Shown here: one piece after another, positions 1 to 5,576 of the stretch
Layout: every line of letters begins with the position of its first letter
Numbering within the stretch: position 1 is the first letter of the stretch
Assembly (NCBI GenBank): GCA_020052635.1
Contig: JAGVOR010000155.1
Coordinates: forward strand, 1 to 6,163
Direction: 5' to 3'
From: Candidatus Omnitrophota bacterium
GTDB taxonomy: Bacteria; Omnitrophota; Gorgyraeia; Gygaellales; Profunditerraquicolaceae
Length of the DNA: 6,163 bases
Program-made: the position numbers and the translations under genes
The notes under the pieces: model-generated
Seen by the model: only the letters and a program-made list of their open reading frames with translations
Databases searched by the model: none
What the model was told of the DNA's origin: nothing

Positions 1-36
1 ATTATTCAATCTGTAAAGGAGCTTATGCATGGCTAA
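1..36 (+). CDS. C-terminal tail of an upstream gene (partial)
   Basis: Frame 1 is open from the window edge to a TAA at 34-36 and reads IIQSVKELMHG before the stop. The end is typical of a short C-terminal helix. It overlaps the glycosyltransferase start at 29 by 8 bases, and the ribosome binding site of that gene (AAGGAG, 16-21) lies inside it, as in tightly packed operons. Given the LPS-type neighbours, a heptosyltransferase or another core glycosyltransferase is plausible, but eleven residues cannot identify a family. Frame 3 is also open here (to a TAG at 46-48), so the choice of frame is an inference from the tight overlap and the protein-like tail. Confidence 0.4.
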   Translation: MIQSVKELMHG

Positions 37-796
37 ATTGTCGGTAGTAATTTTAACCAAAAACGAAGAATCTTGTATCGGTGCCTGCCTCGATTCGGTA
101 AAATGGGCGGATGAAATAATCGTAGTGGACGATGAGAGCACGGACAGGACTGCGGAGATCGTCAAAACGCATAACGCTAAACTTTTTTTCCGGAAAATGG
201 ATATCGAGGGTAAGCATCGTAACTGGGCTTATGCCCAGGCCAAAAACCCTTGGGTTTTAAGCTTAGATGCGGATGAAACAGTTACTCCGGAATTAAAGGT
301 AGAGATTGAAGAGGCGATTACAACGGATGCGTTTGCCGCGTATGATATTCCCTTGCGTAATTTTATCAGCAATTACTGGGTAAGATACGGCGGCTGGTAT
401 CCAGCCTCCAAAGTGCGCCTTTTTCAAAAAGATAAATTTAAATATGAAGAGGCTCCGGTGCATCCCCGGGCTTTTATTGAAGGTAAATGCGGCCATTTAA
501 AATCCGATATTATTCACCGGGGTTATCCGGATCTGGAGCACTTTTTAAATAGCGTCAACCGTCAATCGACGCTGGAGGCGCGCAAATGGCTGGAAACCGG
601 CCGTAAAATGACGCTTGTTTGGGCGAGCTGGCGTGCGCTAGACCGTTTTTTTAGGAGATACCTGCGGAAGAAAGCGTATAAAGACGGAATGTACGGGTTT
701 GTGATCGCTTTCTTTGATACGCTTTATCAGATATTAAGTTATGTTAAGTTTCTTGAGATGCGCAGGAACCTTAAAGAAAAGAATAAAGCCGGTTAA
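29..796 (+). CDS. Family 2 glycosyltransferase, WaaE/KdtX-like (LPS core type)
   Basis: A 255-residue GT-A fold glycosyltransferase predicted to move a sugar from a nucleotide-sugar donor onto an envelope glycan. The N-terminal strand SVVILTKNEE (5-14) is the classic family 2 opening. DDEST at 34-38 binds the nucleotide, and SLDADE (78-83) carries the metal-binding D80-x-D82. The middle section with GGWYP (121-125), the conserved VHPR (144-147) and HRGYPDLEHF (163-172), and the C-terminal basic/hydrophobic helices with a DG-x-x-GF motif, match the WaaE/KdtX group. Characterised members of that group add glucose to heptose I of the LPS inner core. Length is normal. ATG 29 has AAGGAG at 16-21 with a 7-base spacer, so the start is firm; ATG 25 is in another frame. 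The next gene, 2 bases downstream, encodes a heptose-pathway phosphatase, which supports an LPS core role. Acceptor and sugar are inferred. Confidence 0.85.
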   Translation: MAKLSVVILTKNEESCIGACLDSVKWADEIIVVDDESTDRTAEIVKTHNAKLFFRKMDIEGKHRNWAYAQAKNPWVLSLDADETVTPELKVEIEEAITTDAFAAYDIPLRNFISNYWVRYGGWYPASKVRLFQKDKFKYEEAPVHPRAFIEGKCGHLKSDIIHRGYPDLEHFLNSVNRQSTLEARKWLETGRKMTLVWASWRALDRFFRRYLRKKAYKDGMYGFVIAFFDTLYQILSYVKFLEMRRNLKEKNKAG

Positions 797-798
797 CG

Positions 799-1353
799 AT
801 GAATATGAAAGTAGTTTTTTTAGATAGAGACGGGGTAATTAATAAGTATCCGGGGGACAGGCTATATGTTACCTCTCTTAAAAAGTTCAGGTTCCTGCCT
901 CGGGCAAAGCAAGCGATCGCTTTATTGACGGGGGCGGGTTATAAAATTTTTATCGCCTCCAATCAGGCAGGCGTTGGCCGCAGGATTTATGCCCAAACAA
1001 CCTTAGACCGGATCACGCTAAAAATGGTCGCAGAGATCCAGAAGCAGAGGGGTAAGATCGATCAGGTTTATTATTGTACTCACCGCAAAGAGGCCGGATG
1101 TTCTTGCCGTAAACCAAAGCCCGGGCTGTTAAGACTGGCCGCCAAAAAATTCAAATTTGAATTAAAAAATGCCTATTTTATCGGTGATACGCTTCGCGAT
1201 ATATTAACCGCGCAAAGTGCCGGATGCAAATCGATATTAGTATTAAGCGGTAAAGAAAAGCTTTCCAATCGCAAGAACTGGCAGGCCCAAGCCGATTTTG
1301 TATTTAATGATCTGTGGGCGGCGGCTAAATTTCTAACTAAATTAAAAAATTAA
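799..1353 (+). CDS. gmhB: HAD-IIIA phosphatase, probable D,D-heptose 1,7-bisphosphate phosphatase
   Basis: A 184-residue HAD-superfamily phosphatase of the GmhB/HisB-N group. Motif I is FLDRDGVIN (7-15), with nucleophile D9 and acid/base D11. Motif II is seen as IASNQAGVGR (52-61). A zinc loop has C93, H95, C101 and C103, followed by RKPKPG (104-109) with the motif III lysine. Motif IV is FIGDTLRDI (127-135). GmhB removes the 1-phosphate or 7-phosphate from heptose bisphosphate on the way to ADP-heptose or GDP-heptose for LPS core or S-layer sugars. The loop between H95 and C101 is shorter than in E. coli GmhB. Histidinol-phosphatase (HisB-N) is the main alternative, but the LPS-type glycosyltransferase 2 bases upstream favours GmhB. 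There is no clear ribosome binding site, so translation is probably coupled to the upstream gene. ATG 805 is an alternative start two codons in. Confidence 0.82.
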   Translation: MNMKVVFLDRDGVINKYPGDRLYVTSLKKFRFLPRAKQAIALLTGAGYKIFIASNQAGVGRRIYAQTTLDRITLKMVAEIQKQRGKIDQVYYCTHRKEAGCSCRKPKPGLLRLAAKKFKFELKNAYFIGDTLRDILTAQSAGCKSILVLSGKEKLSNRKNWQAQADFVFNDLWAAAKFLTKLKN

Positions 1354-1374
1354 TCATAAATCCCGCACCTTCTT

Positions 1375-1380
1375 TATAAT
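1375..1380 (+). promoter_or_regulatory. Candidate -10 box upstream of the GT28/priA pair
   Basis: TATAAT is a perfect -10 hexamer in the gap between gmhB and the GT28 gene. A start near 1387 would give a leader of about 119 bases. No good -35 is visible at 16-18 bases upstream (best 3 of 6), so this is a weak or activator-dependent candidate. Perfect TATAAT boxes also occur ahead of fmt (4371) and galT (5563). Confidence 0.4.
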
Positions 1381-1416
1381 AATGTAAATGGAGTAGGGAT
1401 TAAATGGTTAACGGCT

Positions 1417-1510
1417 AGGAAGGTGAGGGATGAACCCCGCATTTTCCAATTGATCTAAGGTTAAAGTTACAAAGTTTATTAAATTAAATATAAGGAAGGT
1501 GCGGGATGAA
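1417..1510 (+). repeat. Direct repeat of a translation-start region (1417-1434 and 1493-1510)
   Basis: The 18-mer AGGAAGGTGAGGGATGAA at 1417-1434 recurs as AGGAAGGTGCGGGATGAA at 1493-1510, with one mismatch and 76 bases apart. Each copy holds a purine-rich ribosome binding site, an ATG four bases beyond GGTG, and the first base pair of the second codon. The downstream copy starts the GT28 gene; the upstream copy starts a seven-codon ORF. Confidence 0.7.
1430..1453 (+). CDS. Possible leader peptide MNPAFSN (mini-ORF)
   Basis: ATG 1430 to TGA 1451-1453 encodes seven residues, MNPAFSN. Its start region is almost identical to that of the GT28 gene (17 of 18 bases). Its Pro-Ala codons (CCCGCA, 1436-1441) are complementary to TGCGGG at 1500-1505, just upstream of the GT28 start, so a translating ribosome could affect access to that start. 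It may equally be a chance by-product of a local duplication. There is no evidence that the peptide itself has a function. Confidence 0.3.
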   Translation: MNPAFSN

Positions 1511-2597
1511 AGTTTTAATTATTCATGCCTCCGCCGGTGCCGGTCATCGCCGGGCCGCCGAGGCCGTCTATAACTACTTAAAAGAACATGATCCGGATTT
1601 GGAGCTTGTCCTTTTGGATGCTTTGGATAAAACCAACGCTATCTTTAAGTTTGATTATACCAAAGGATATTCTTTTTTGATCAAATATGCCACGAGGATT
1701 TGGCATTGGGCCTTTTTGGTAACGGATTCGAAAATTTTACGTCCGATCAGCCGCTTGCTTGCGCGCCTGATCAATTTTATCAACTGTCAAGGGTTGATCC
1801 GTTATTTCCGGAAGGAAAACCCGGATTTAATTATTTCCACGCATTTTTTGCCTTCGGAATTAGCTGCTGATTTAAAGAAAAAAAACAAAATCACCTCGAA
1901 AATCATTACGTTGATTACGGATTACGATGTGCACCCTTTCTGGATCAACCCGGCCACGGATTTATATGTTGTGGCTTCGGATTTTACCAGAGCCAGGCTG
2001 ATGCTGGAAGGGGTCGAGTCTGAAAAAATCAGTGTTTTGGGGCTGCCTTTTGACCCGAAATTCATCCGGCATTTTGACCGGCGGGTTTTAGCCCATAAGT
2101 TAGGTATCGACTATAAAAATTTTACCGTACTTTTAATGACCGGTTCATTTGGTTTGGGGCCGCTTGAGGAGATTGCGAAAATCCTGCATCAAGATTGCCA
2201 GGTATTGGTAGTTTGTGCCGGCAATAAAAAGCTTTATCGCCGGTTGATTAAAATGGACCTGAAGAACGTCAAGGTTTTTGGCTTTATTTCGAATGCCGAG
2301 GAGTTGATGGCAGTTTCCCAGGTGATTATTACCAAACCCGGAGGTTCAACGATTACCGAAGTCTTGATTATGGAGTTGCCTGTGGTGTTTATCAGTGCTA
2401 TCCCCGGGCAGGAAACAGCTAACATTGAAGCATTAGCACGGTATGGTATCGGAGTAAGCCCTAAAAATATCCGGGAGATTAGGGATTATGTCCTGGATTT
2501 GAAAAATAACCCGCAAAAAATTGACGCTTTAAGGCAAAGCATCAGAGAAATTCAGAAGCCTTTTGCCCTCAAGGAGCTGGCTAGTGTTATACGCTAA
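1506..2597 (+). CDS. MGDG-synthase/UgtP-type GT28 glycosyltransferase
   Basis: A 363-residue GT-B glycosyltransferase with the two-domain layout of plant MGDG synthases and Bacillus UgtP, which transfer galactose or glucose from UDP-sugars to diacylglycerol at the membrane. The N-terminal MGDG-synthase domain opens with SAGAGHRRAAEAV (9-21), holding the family GxGH motif. TDYDVHPFW (138-146) is the conserved acceptor-side segment. The GT28 C-terminal domain shows MTGSFG (211-216), TKPGGSTITE (276-285; nucleotide-sugar-binding PGGxT..E) and Q302/N306 in the last donor-contact segment. Length is close to UgtP. There is no signal peptide or clear transmembrane helix; the hydrophobic, aromatic stretch around 55-100 is likely the membrane-contact region. 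ATG 1506 follows AAGGAAGG at 1492-1499. The 3' end overlaps priA by 14 bases. Family is firm; acceptor lipid and sugar are inferred. Confidence 0.85.
   Translation: MKVLIIHASAGAGHRRAAEAVYNYLKEHDPDLELVLLDALDKTNAIFKFDYTKGYSFLIKYATRIWHWAFLVTDSKILRPISRLLARLINFINCQGLIRYFRKENPDLIISTHFLPSELAADLKKKNKITSKIITLITDYDVHPFWINPATDLYVVASDFTRARLMLEGVESEKISVLGLPFDPKFIRHFDRRVLAHKLGIDYKNFTVLLMTGSFGLGPLEEIAKILHQDCQVLVVCAGNKKLYRRLIKMDLKNVKVFGFISNAEELMAVSQVIITKPGGSTITEVLIMELPVVFISAIPGQETANIEALARYGIGVSPKNIREIRDYVLDLKNNPQKIDALRQSIREIQKPFALKELASVIR
2571..2576 (+). promoter_or_regulatory. Ribosome binding site that fixes the priA start at GTG 2584
   Basis: AAGGAG lies within the last codons of the GT28 gene, 7 bases before GTG 2584. 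This favours GTG 2584 over the in-frame TTG at 2563, which would add seven residues with no family match and would place this site inside the gene. From GTG 2584 the protein begins MLYAKVVLGLPLEGPFDY, the usual PriA opening. Confidence 0.8.
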
Positions 2598-4404
2598 AGT
2601 TGTTCTGGGGCTGCCGCTTGAAGGGCCGTTTGATTATACGGCGGGCTCCAGTTTAGAAGGAGAAATTAAAGTTGGCTGCCGGGTTTGGGTAAATTTCCGC
2701 AATAAAAAAGAAGTCGCCTACGTGGTTGAATTAAGCAGTAAGACTAAAATAAAGAAAGTTAAAGAGGTTATTTCACTCATTGACGATGAGCCGCTTTTGG
2801 ATGAACCGTTATTGTTGCTGACGGAAAAAATAGCGCAATATTATGGTTGCTCCTGGGGGGAGGCGATTGAGGCGGCGCTTCCGGAGGAATTGCGCCGGGG
2901 TAAAGCAATCAAACAGGAAATTAAAAATACTGACCCGCAGGATTTAACCGAGCGGTCATTAGCTCATCCTAAGGAAGAACCGCCTATTTTTGTCCGGGGG
3001 TTTGACCGGACAGCGGTTTATCTGAACAAGACAAAAGAAACTTTAGCCGCCGGGCGGTCAGTAATTATTTTATGTACGAATTTAGCAACCCTGGACAGAT
3101 TATCTAAAGCTATCCAGGAAAGCTTAAGCGTTCAACCTTTTGTGGTTTTCCGTAAACAGCCCAAAGAATTAGAAATTTGGAATAAAATTAGGGGCATTGA
3201 TTGTTGTGTTACGGTCGGTTTGCGCTCAGGTATTTTTGCGCCGGTAAAAAATCCGGGACTGATTATTATCGATGAGCCGCAGGATCAGGTTTATAAGCAG
3301 GAGCAGTCTCCGCACTACCACGCCCGCCAGGTTGCCTTGATCCGCAGTCAAATCCAGGGGGCACAACTTATTTTAGGCAGCCACAGTTTATCTTTAGAGG
3401 ATTTCTATCTTTTGCAAAAAGGCCGGTTATCCCTGGAAGTGATCCCGCCAAAGTCAGCTTACCCGCTGGTGAAGGTGATTGATTTACGCCGCCTGGCTTA
3501 TGCCCAAAGAAAGAGTAAGCCGATTTTTTCCAAGTTTTTACTGGATGCGATTCAATTAACTCTCGCGGAAAAAAAGAGGGTGCTGGTTGTGGTTAATCGC
3601 CGGGGTTTTGCCACGATGGCGGCCTGCCATAATTGCGGAAAATCTTTAAAATGCCCCCGTTGCAATCTAAATTTAGTATTTCATTTCGATGACAGCCAGT
3701 TAAAATGCCACCATTGCAATTTTAAAATGCCGGTGCCTGAAATTTGTCCGCACTGCCAAGCCGGCTACATTAAATATTTCGGTTTAGGAACCGAAAAGGT
3801 CGAAAGCGAATTGGCCAGGATTTTCCCCCAGGCCCGTCTGGGACAGGAGATGGTGGTCTCAACCGGTTCATTAACTAATCTGGGAGACCAAAGATTTGAT
3901 TTAATCGGGGTATTGGGGATGGATGACCTGTTAAACCGCATAGATTTTCGGGCAGCAGAAAAAGCATATTTTATGCTCACCGGGATAATTAATTTAACTT
4001 CGCACAAAGTAATTATCCAAAGCCTTAATCAGAATCATCATTGTTTACAGTCTTTGGTTCAGAATGACCCGGAGCTTTTTTTAAAGCCTGAGCTTAAAAC
4101 CCGCAGGCAGCTTAATTTCTCGCCTTTTGGCCATATGATTATGTTGAGATTGAGGGGCAAGGATGCGGATAAAGTTAAGGCTGCGGCGGAGAATTTATTT
4201 CAAAGGTTAAATAAAATCAAGACGGGCAGTTTAAAACTCCTTTGGCTGCATCCCGGCCAACCTCCAAAATTAAGAGGGAATTTCTATTATCAGATATTAA
4301 TCCGCACGGCAAACGTGGAGGCAGCCGGTCGCTTCCTGAAATTACACTTAAAGGACGGGCATTTTTCGGGTATAATAGTGACGGTCGATGTAGACCCAGT
4401 ATAG
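2584..4404 (+). CDS. priA: PriA-like primosomal protein N', degenerate and probably not a helicase
   Basis: A 606-residue homologue of PriA, which recognises stalled forks and reloads the replicative helicase. E. coli PriA is about 730 residues. Retained: the 3'-DNA-binding domain (1-100, with LPLEGPFDY and the Q-YYGCSWGEAIEAALP segment), the helicase-lobe scaffold (GIFAP 216-220, HYHARQVA 244-251, NRRGF 338-342), eight zinc cysteines (348, 351, 357, 360, 375, 378, 388, 391), GTEKVESEL (402-410), DFRAAEKA (454-461) and the C-terminal domain (SPFG 513-516). Lost: the winged-helix region (about 35 residues instead of a domain, 101-135), the Walker A lysine (GFDRTAVY at 139-146 replaces G-x-x-GSGKT-EVY), the DEEHD box (DEPQD 230-234), motif III (GSHSLS for GSATPS, 265-270), roughly 35-40 residues before motif V, and the arginine-rich motif VI (GIINLTSH, 467-474). 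The frame is intact, so this is a maintained gene. It overlaps the GT28 gene by 14 bases. Confidence 0.9.
   Translation: MLYAKVVLGLPLEGPFDYTAGSSLEGEIKVGCRVWVNFRNKKEVAYVVELSSKTKIKKVKEVISLIDDEPLLDEPLLLLTEKIAQYYGCSWGEAIEAALPEELRRGKAIKQEIKNTDPQDLTERSLAHPKEEPPIFVRGFDRTAVYLNKTKETLAAGRSVIILCTNLATLDRLSKAIQESLSVQPFVVFRKQPKELEIWNKIRGIDCCVTVGLRSGIFAPVKNPGLIIIDEPQDQVYKQEQSPHYHARQVALIRSQIQGAQLILGSHSLSLEDFYLLQKGRLSLEVIPPKSAYPLVKVIDLRRLAYAQRKSKPIFSKFLLDAIQLTLAEKKRVLVVVNRRGFATMAACHNCGKSLKCPRCNLNLVFHFDDSQLKCHHCNFKMPVPEICPHCQAGYIKYFGLGTEKVESELARIFPQARLGQEMVVSTGSLTNLGDQRFDLIGVLGMDDLLNRIDFRAAEKAYFMLTGIINLTSHKVIIQSLNQNHHCLQSLVQNDPELFLKPELKTRRQLNFSPFGHMIMLRLRGKDADKVKAAAENLFQRLNKIKTGSLKLLWLHPGQPPKLRGNFYYQILIRTANVEAAGRFLKLHLKDGHFSGIIVTVDVDPV
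4371..4376 (+). promoter_or_regulatory. Candidate -10 box inside the 3' end of priA, ahead of fmt
   Basis: A perfect TATAAT lies inside the priA coding end. A weak TTAAAG at 4348-4353 with 17-base spacing matches the -35 consensus at only 3 positions. If used, it would give fmt a leader of about 146 bases containing the whole palindromic element. It could be chance. Confidence 0.25.
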
Positions 4405-4408
4405 TTGT

Positions 4409-4527
4409 AGATTAAAGCAGGTAGAATGTAGAGAGATAGGTAAGATGCTGAATGGGCTCATTTCAGCCACGGGGACTAATTCTAAATTCTAACTACTACC
4501 TTCTACCTACTGTTATCTTTTTAATCT
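4409..4527. repeat. Long imperfect palindrome made of about 7-bp units (priA-fmt gap)
   Basis: This element fills almost all of the 124-base gap. The outer arms AGATTAAA (4409-4416) and TTTAATCT (4520-4527) are exact complements. The next arms, GGTAGAATGTAG (4420-4431) and CTACCTTCTACC (4496-4507), match at 11 of 12. A central hairpin has GCTGAA (4447-4452) and TTCAGC (4462-4467). Both sides show 7-base rhythm: ATTCTAA, ATTCTAA, CTACTAC, CTTCTAC (4479-4506) on the right, and GTAGAAT, GTAGAGA (4421-4434) on the left. There is no U-tract, so it is not an ordinary intrinsic terminator. The right outer arm ends two bases before the fmt ATG. Confidence 0.65.
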
Positions 4528-4528
4528 C

Positions 4529-5473
4529 ATGAGAATCGTATTCTTCGGCAGTGCACATTTTGCGGTTTTACCCCTGGAGGCTTTAATCAAAAGCCAACAT
4601 GAGCTGCTTTGCGTGGTTACCCAGCCGGATAAAAAGAAAGGCCGGCATCTTAAAGTAGGGTTTACGGATGTTAAAAATACCGCACTCTTGGGAAGCTTAA
4701 AGGTTTTTCAGCCGGAGGATGTTAATGATCAGGAAAGCGTAAAATTCCTGAAAAGTTTAAATGCCGACCTGTTTGTGATTGTCGCTTATGGCCAGATCCT
4801 CTCGCAAGAAGTATTGGATATTCCCAGATTGATGCCGATTAATATCCATGCATCGCTCTTGCCGCGGTACCGTGGTGCCGCGCCGATTAACTGGGCGGTG
4901 ATGAACGGGGATAAAAAGACCGGGGTGACGATTATGTATGTGGTGGCCAAGATGGATGCCGGCCCTTCAATTGCCCGGCAGGAAATTAAGATTCAAGACC
5001 AGGAGACCGCGGTTACCCTGGAGGGTAAGCTTAGTATTTGCGGTGCGCAGCTTTTAATCGATGCCCTGGCGGCGATTGAAAAACACGATTATCGTTTAGT
5101 CGAGCAGCAGGAAGAAGAAGCCGTTTATGCGCCTAAACTGAAGAAAGATACCGGCTTAATCGATTGGAATAATTCTGCGGTAAATATTCATAATCAAATT
5201 AAGGGCGTGCTTCCCTGGCCGGGGGCATTTACCAGTTATCGTAAAAAAATGCTTAAAATATTTGCCGCTCAGGTTTTACCGATTTTTCCCGGCCATAAGC
5301 CTGTTTGCGGCGAGGTGATCCGGGCTGATGAGCACGGGATTGTTGTAGCTTGCGGGAGGGGTTTTCTGGAGATTAAAGAGCTGCAGCTTGAAGGGGGCAA
5401 ACGCATGTTGGCTAAAAATTTTATCAGCGGCCACAAATTGGTTGCCGGAGAAACCTTAGGGAAAGATAAATAG
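4529..5473 (+). CDS. fmt: Methionyl-tRNA formyltransferase
   Basis: A 314-residue enzyme (E. coli Fmt has 315) that transfers a formyl group from 10-formyl-tetrahydrofolate to Met-tRNA(fMet) for translation initiation in the cytoplasm. The N-terminal formyltransferase domain (about 1-185) shows MRIVFFGSAHFAV (1-13), TQPDKKKGR (31-39), the family signature HASLLPRYRG (107-116), GAAPINWA (116-123) and GVTIM (132-136). The catalytic triad N105, H107 and D143 is complete. The C-terminal tRNA-binding domain (about 205-305) includes YAPKLKKDTGLIDW and the LPWPGAF segment. The usual GTPDFAV is GSAHFAV here, a mild deviation. No Shine-Dalgarno sequence precedes ATG 4529; the start is chosen because MRIVFFG is the standard N-terminus. 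The usual partner def (peptide deformylase) is not adjacent; priA is, across a palindromic repeat. Confidence 0.96.
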   Translation: MRIVFFGSAHFAVLPLEALIKSQHELLCVVTQPDKKKGRHLKVGFTDVKNTALLGSLKVFQPEDVNDQESVKFLKSLNADLFVIVAYGQILSQEVLDIPRLMPINIHASLLPRYRGAAPINWAVMNGDKKTGVTIMYVVAKMDAGPSIARQEIKIQDQETAVTLEGKLSICGAQLLIDALAAIEKHDYRLVEQQEEEAVYAPKLKKDTGLIDWNNSAVNIHNQIKGVLPWPGAFTSYRKKMLKIFAAQVLPIFPGHKPVCGEVIRADEHGIVVACGRGFLEIKELQLEGGKRMLAKNFISGHKLVAGETLGKDK

Positions 5474-5478
5474 CTTGT

Positions 5479-5523
5479 GTCATTGCGAGTCCGCCACTGA
5501 AACTTTGGCGGGCTCGCAATGAC
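5479..5523. repeat. Near-perfect 18-bp hairpin, REP-like intergenic palindrome
   Basis: Arms GTCATTGCGAGTCCGCCA (5479-5496) and TGGCGGGCTCGCAATGAC (5506-5523) pair at 17 of 18 positions, the exception being a T/G that would be a wobble pair in RNA. The loop is 9 bases. It begins 5 bases after the fmt stop. GC-rich palindromes ending in GTCATTGCGAG resemble dispersed intergenic repeats I recall from several bacterial groups. No T-run follows the stem, so it is not a classical intrinsic terminator, but it could protect the fmt mRNA 3' end or impede read-through into galT. Confidence 0.8.
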
Positions 5524-5540
5524 GGGCTAATATAAATTTG

Positions 5541-5568
5541 TTGCAACTTACGAGACTTCTGTTATAAT
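5541..5568 (+). promoter_or_regulatory. Sigma-70-type promoter of galT, predicted leaderless transcript
   Basis: The -35 TTGCAA (5541-5546, 4 of 6 consensus) and a perfect -10 TATAAT (5563-5568) are separated by 16 bases. The expected start at about 5575 is only two bases before the galT ATG at 5577, leaving no room for a ribosome binding site. This predicts a leaderless or nearly leaderless mRNA. Confidence 0.7.
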
Positions 5569-5576
5569 TATTTTCT

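Larger units (their letters stand above)
1361..1506. repeat. Inverted repeat whose right arm covers the RBS of the GT28 gene
   Basis: Arms at 1361-1377 (TCCCGCACCTTCTTTAT) and 1490-1506 (ATAAGGAAGGTGCGGGA) are reverse complements at 16 of 17 positions; the one difference (A versus G) can form a G-U pair in RNA. The right arm contains the purine-rich ribosome binding site (AAGGAAGG, 1492-1499) and the A of the ATG start at 1506. In RNA read through from gmhB the left arm could hide that site. RNA started from the TATAAT at 1375-1380 would lack the left arm. The pairing is seen in the sequence; the regulatory role is inferred. Confidence 0.6.

Noticed and set aside
293..496. 67-codon open frame on the minus strand
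   Set aside because: It lies wholly inside the well-supported glycosyltransferase gene, has no family resemblance and no convincing start signal.
799..1353. Histidinol-phosphatase (HisB N-domain)
   Set aside because: It shares the same fold and zinc loop, but there are no histidine-pathway neighbours, and the LPS-type gene 2 bases upstream favours GmhB.
2234..2425. 63-codon minus-strand open frame
   Set aside because: It is antisense to the conserved GT28 donor-binding domain; its composition is explained by the real gene.
2563..2583. TTG 2563 as the priA start
   Set aside because: The RBS AAGGAG at 2571-2576 points to GTG 2584, and the PriA family N-terminus matches from there.
3765..4007. 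80-codon minus-strand open frame
   Set aside because: It is antisense to the conserved C-terminal half of priA with no recognisable motif.
2584..4404. priA as a decaying pseudogene
   Set aside because: The 606-codon frame is intact, zinc cysteines and the terminal domains are conserved, and changes are concentrated in ATPase motifs, which suggests specialised loss and not general decay.
4405..4528. CRISPR array or tRNA in the priA-fmt gap
   Set aside because: Repeat units are about 7 bases, degenerate and palindromic, with no spacers, and no cloverleaf can be drawn.
5479..5530. Hairpin after fmt as a rho-independent terminator
   Set aside because: The stem is strong, but it is followed by GGGCTAATATAAATT and not by a T-run.
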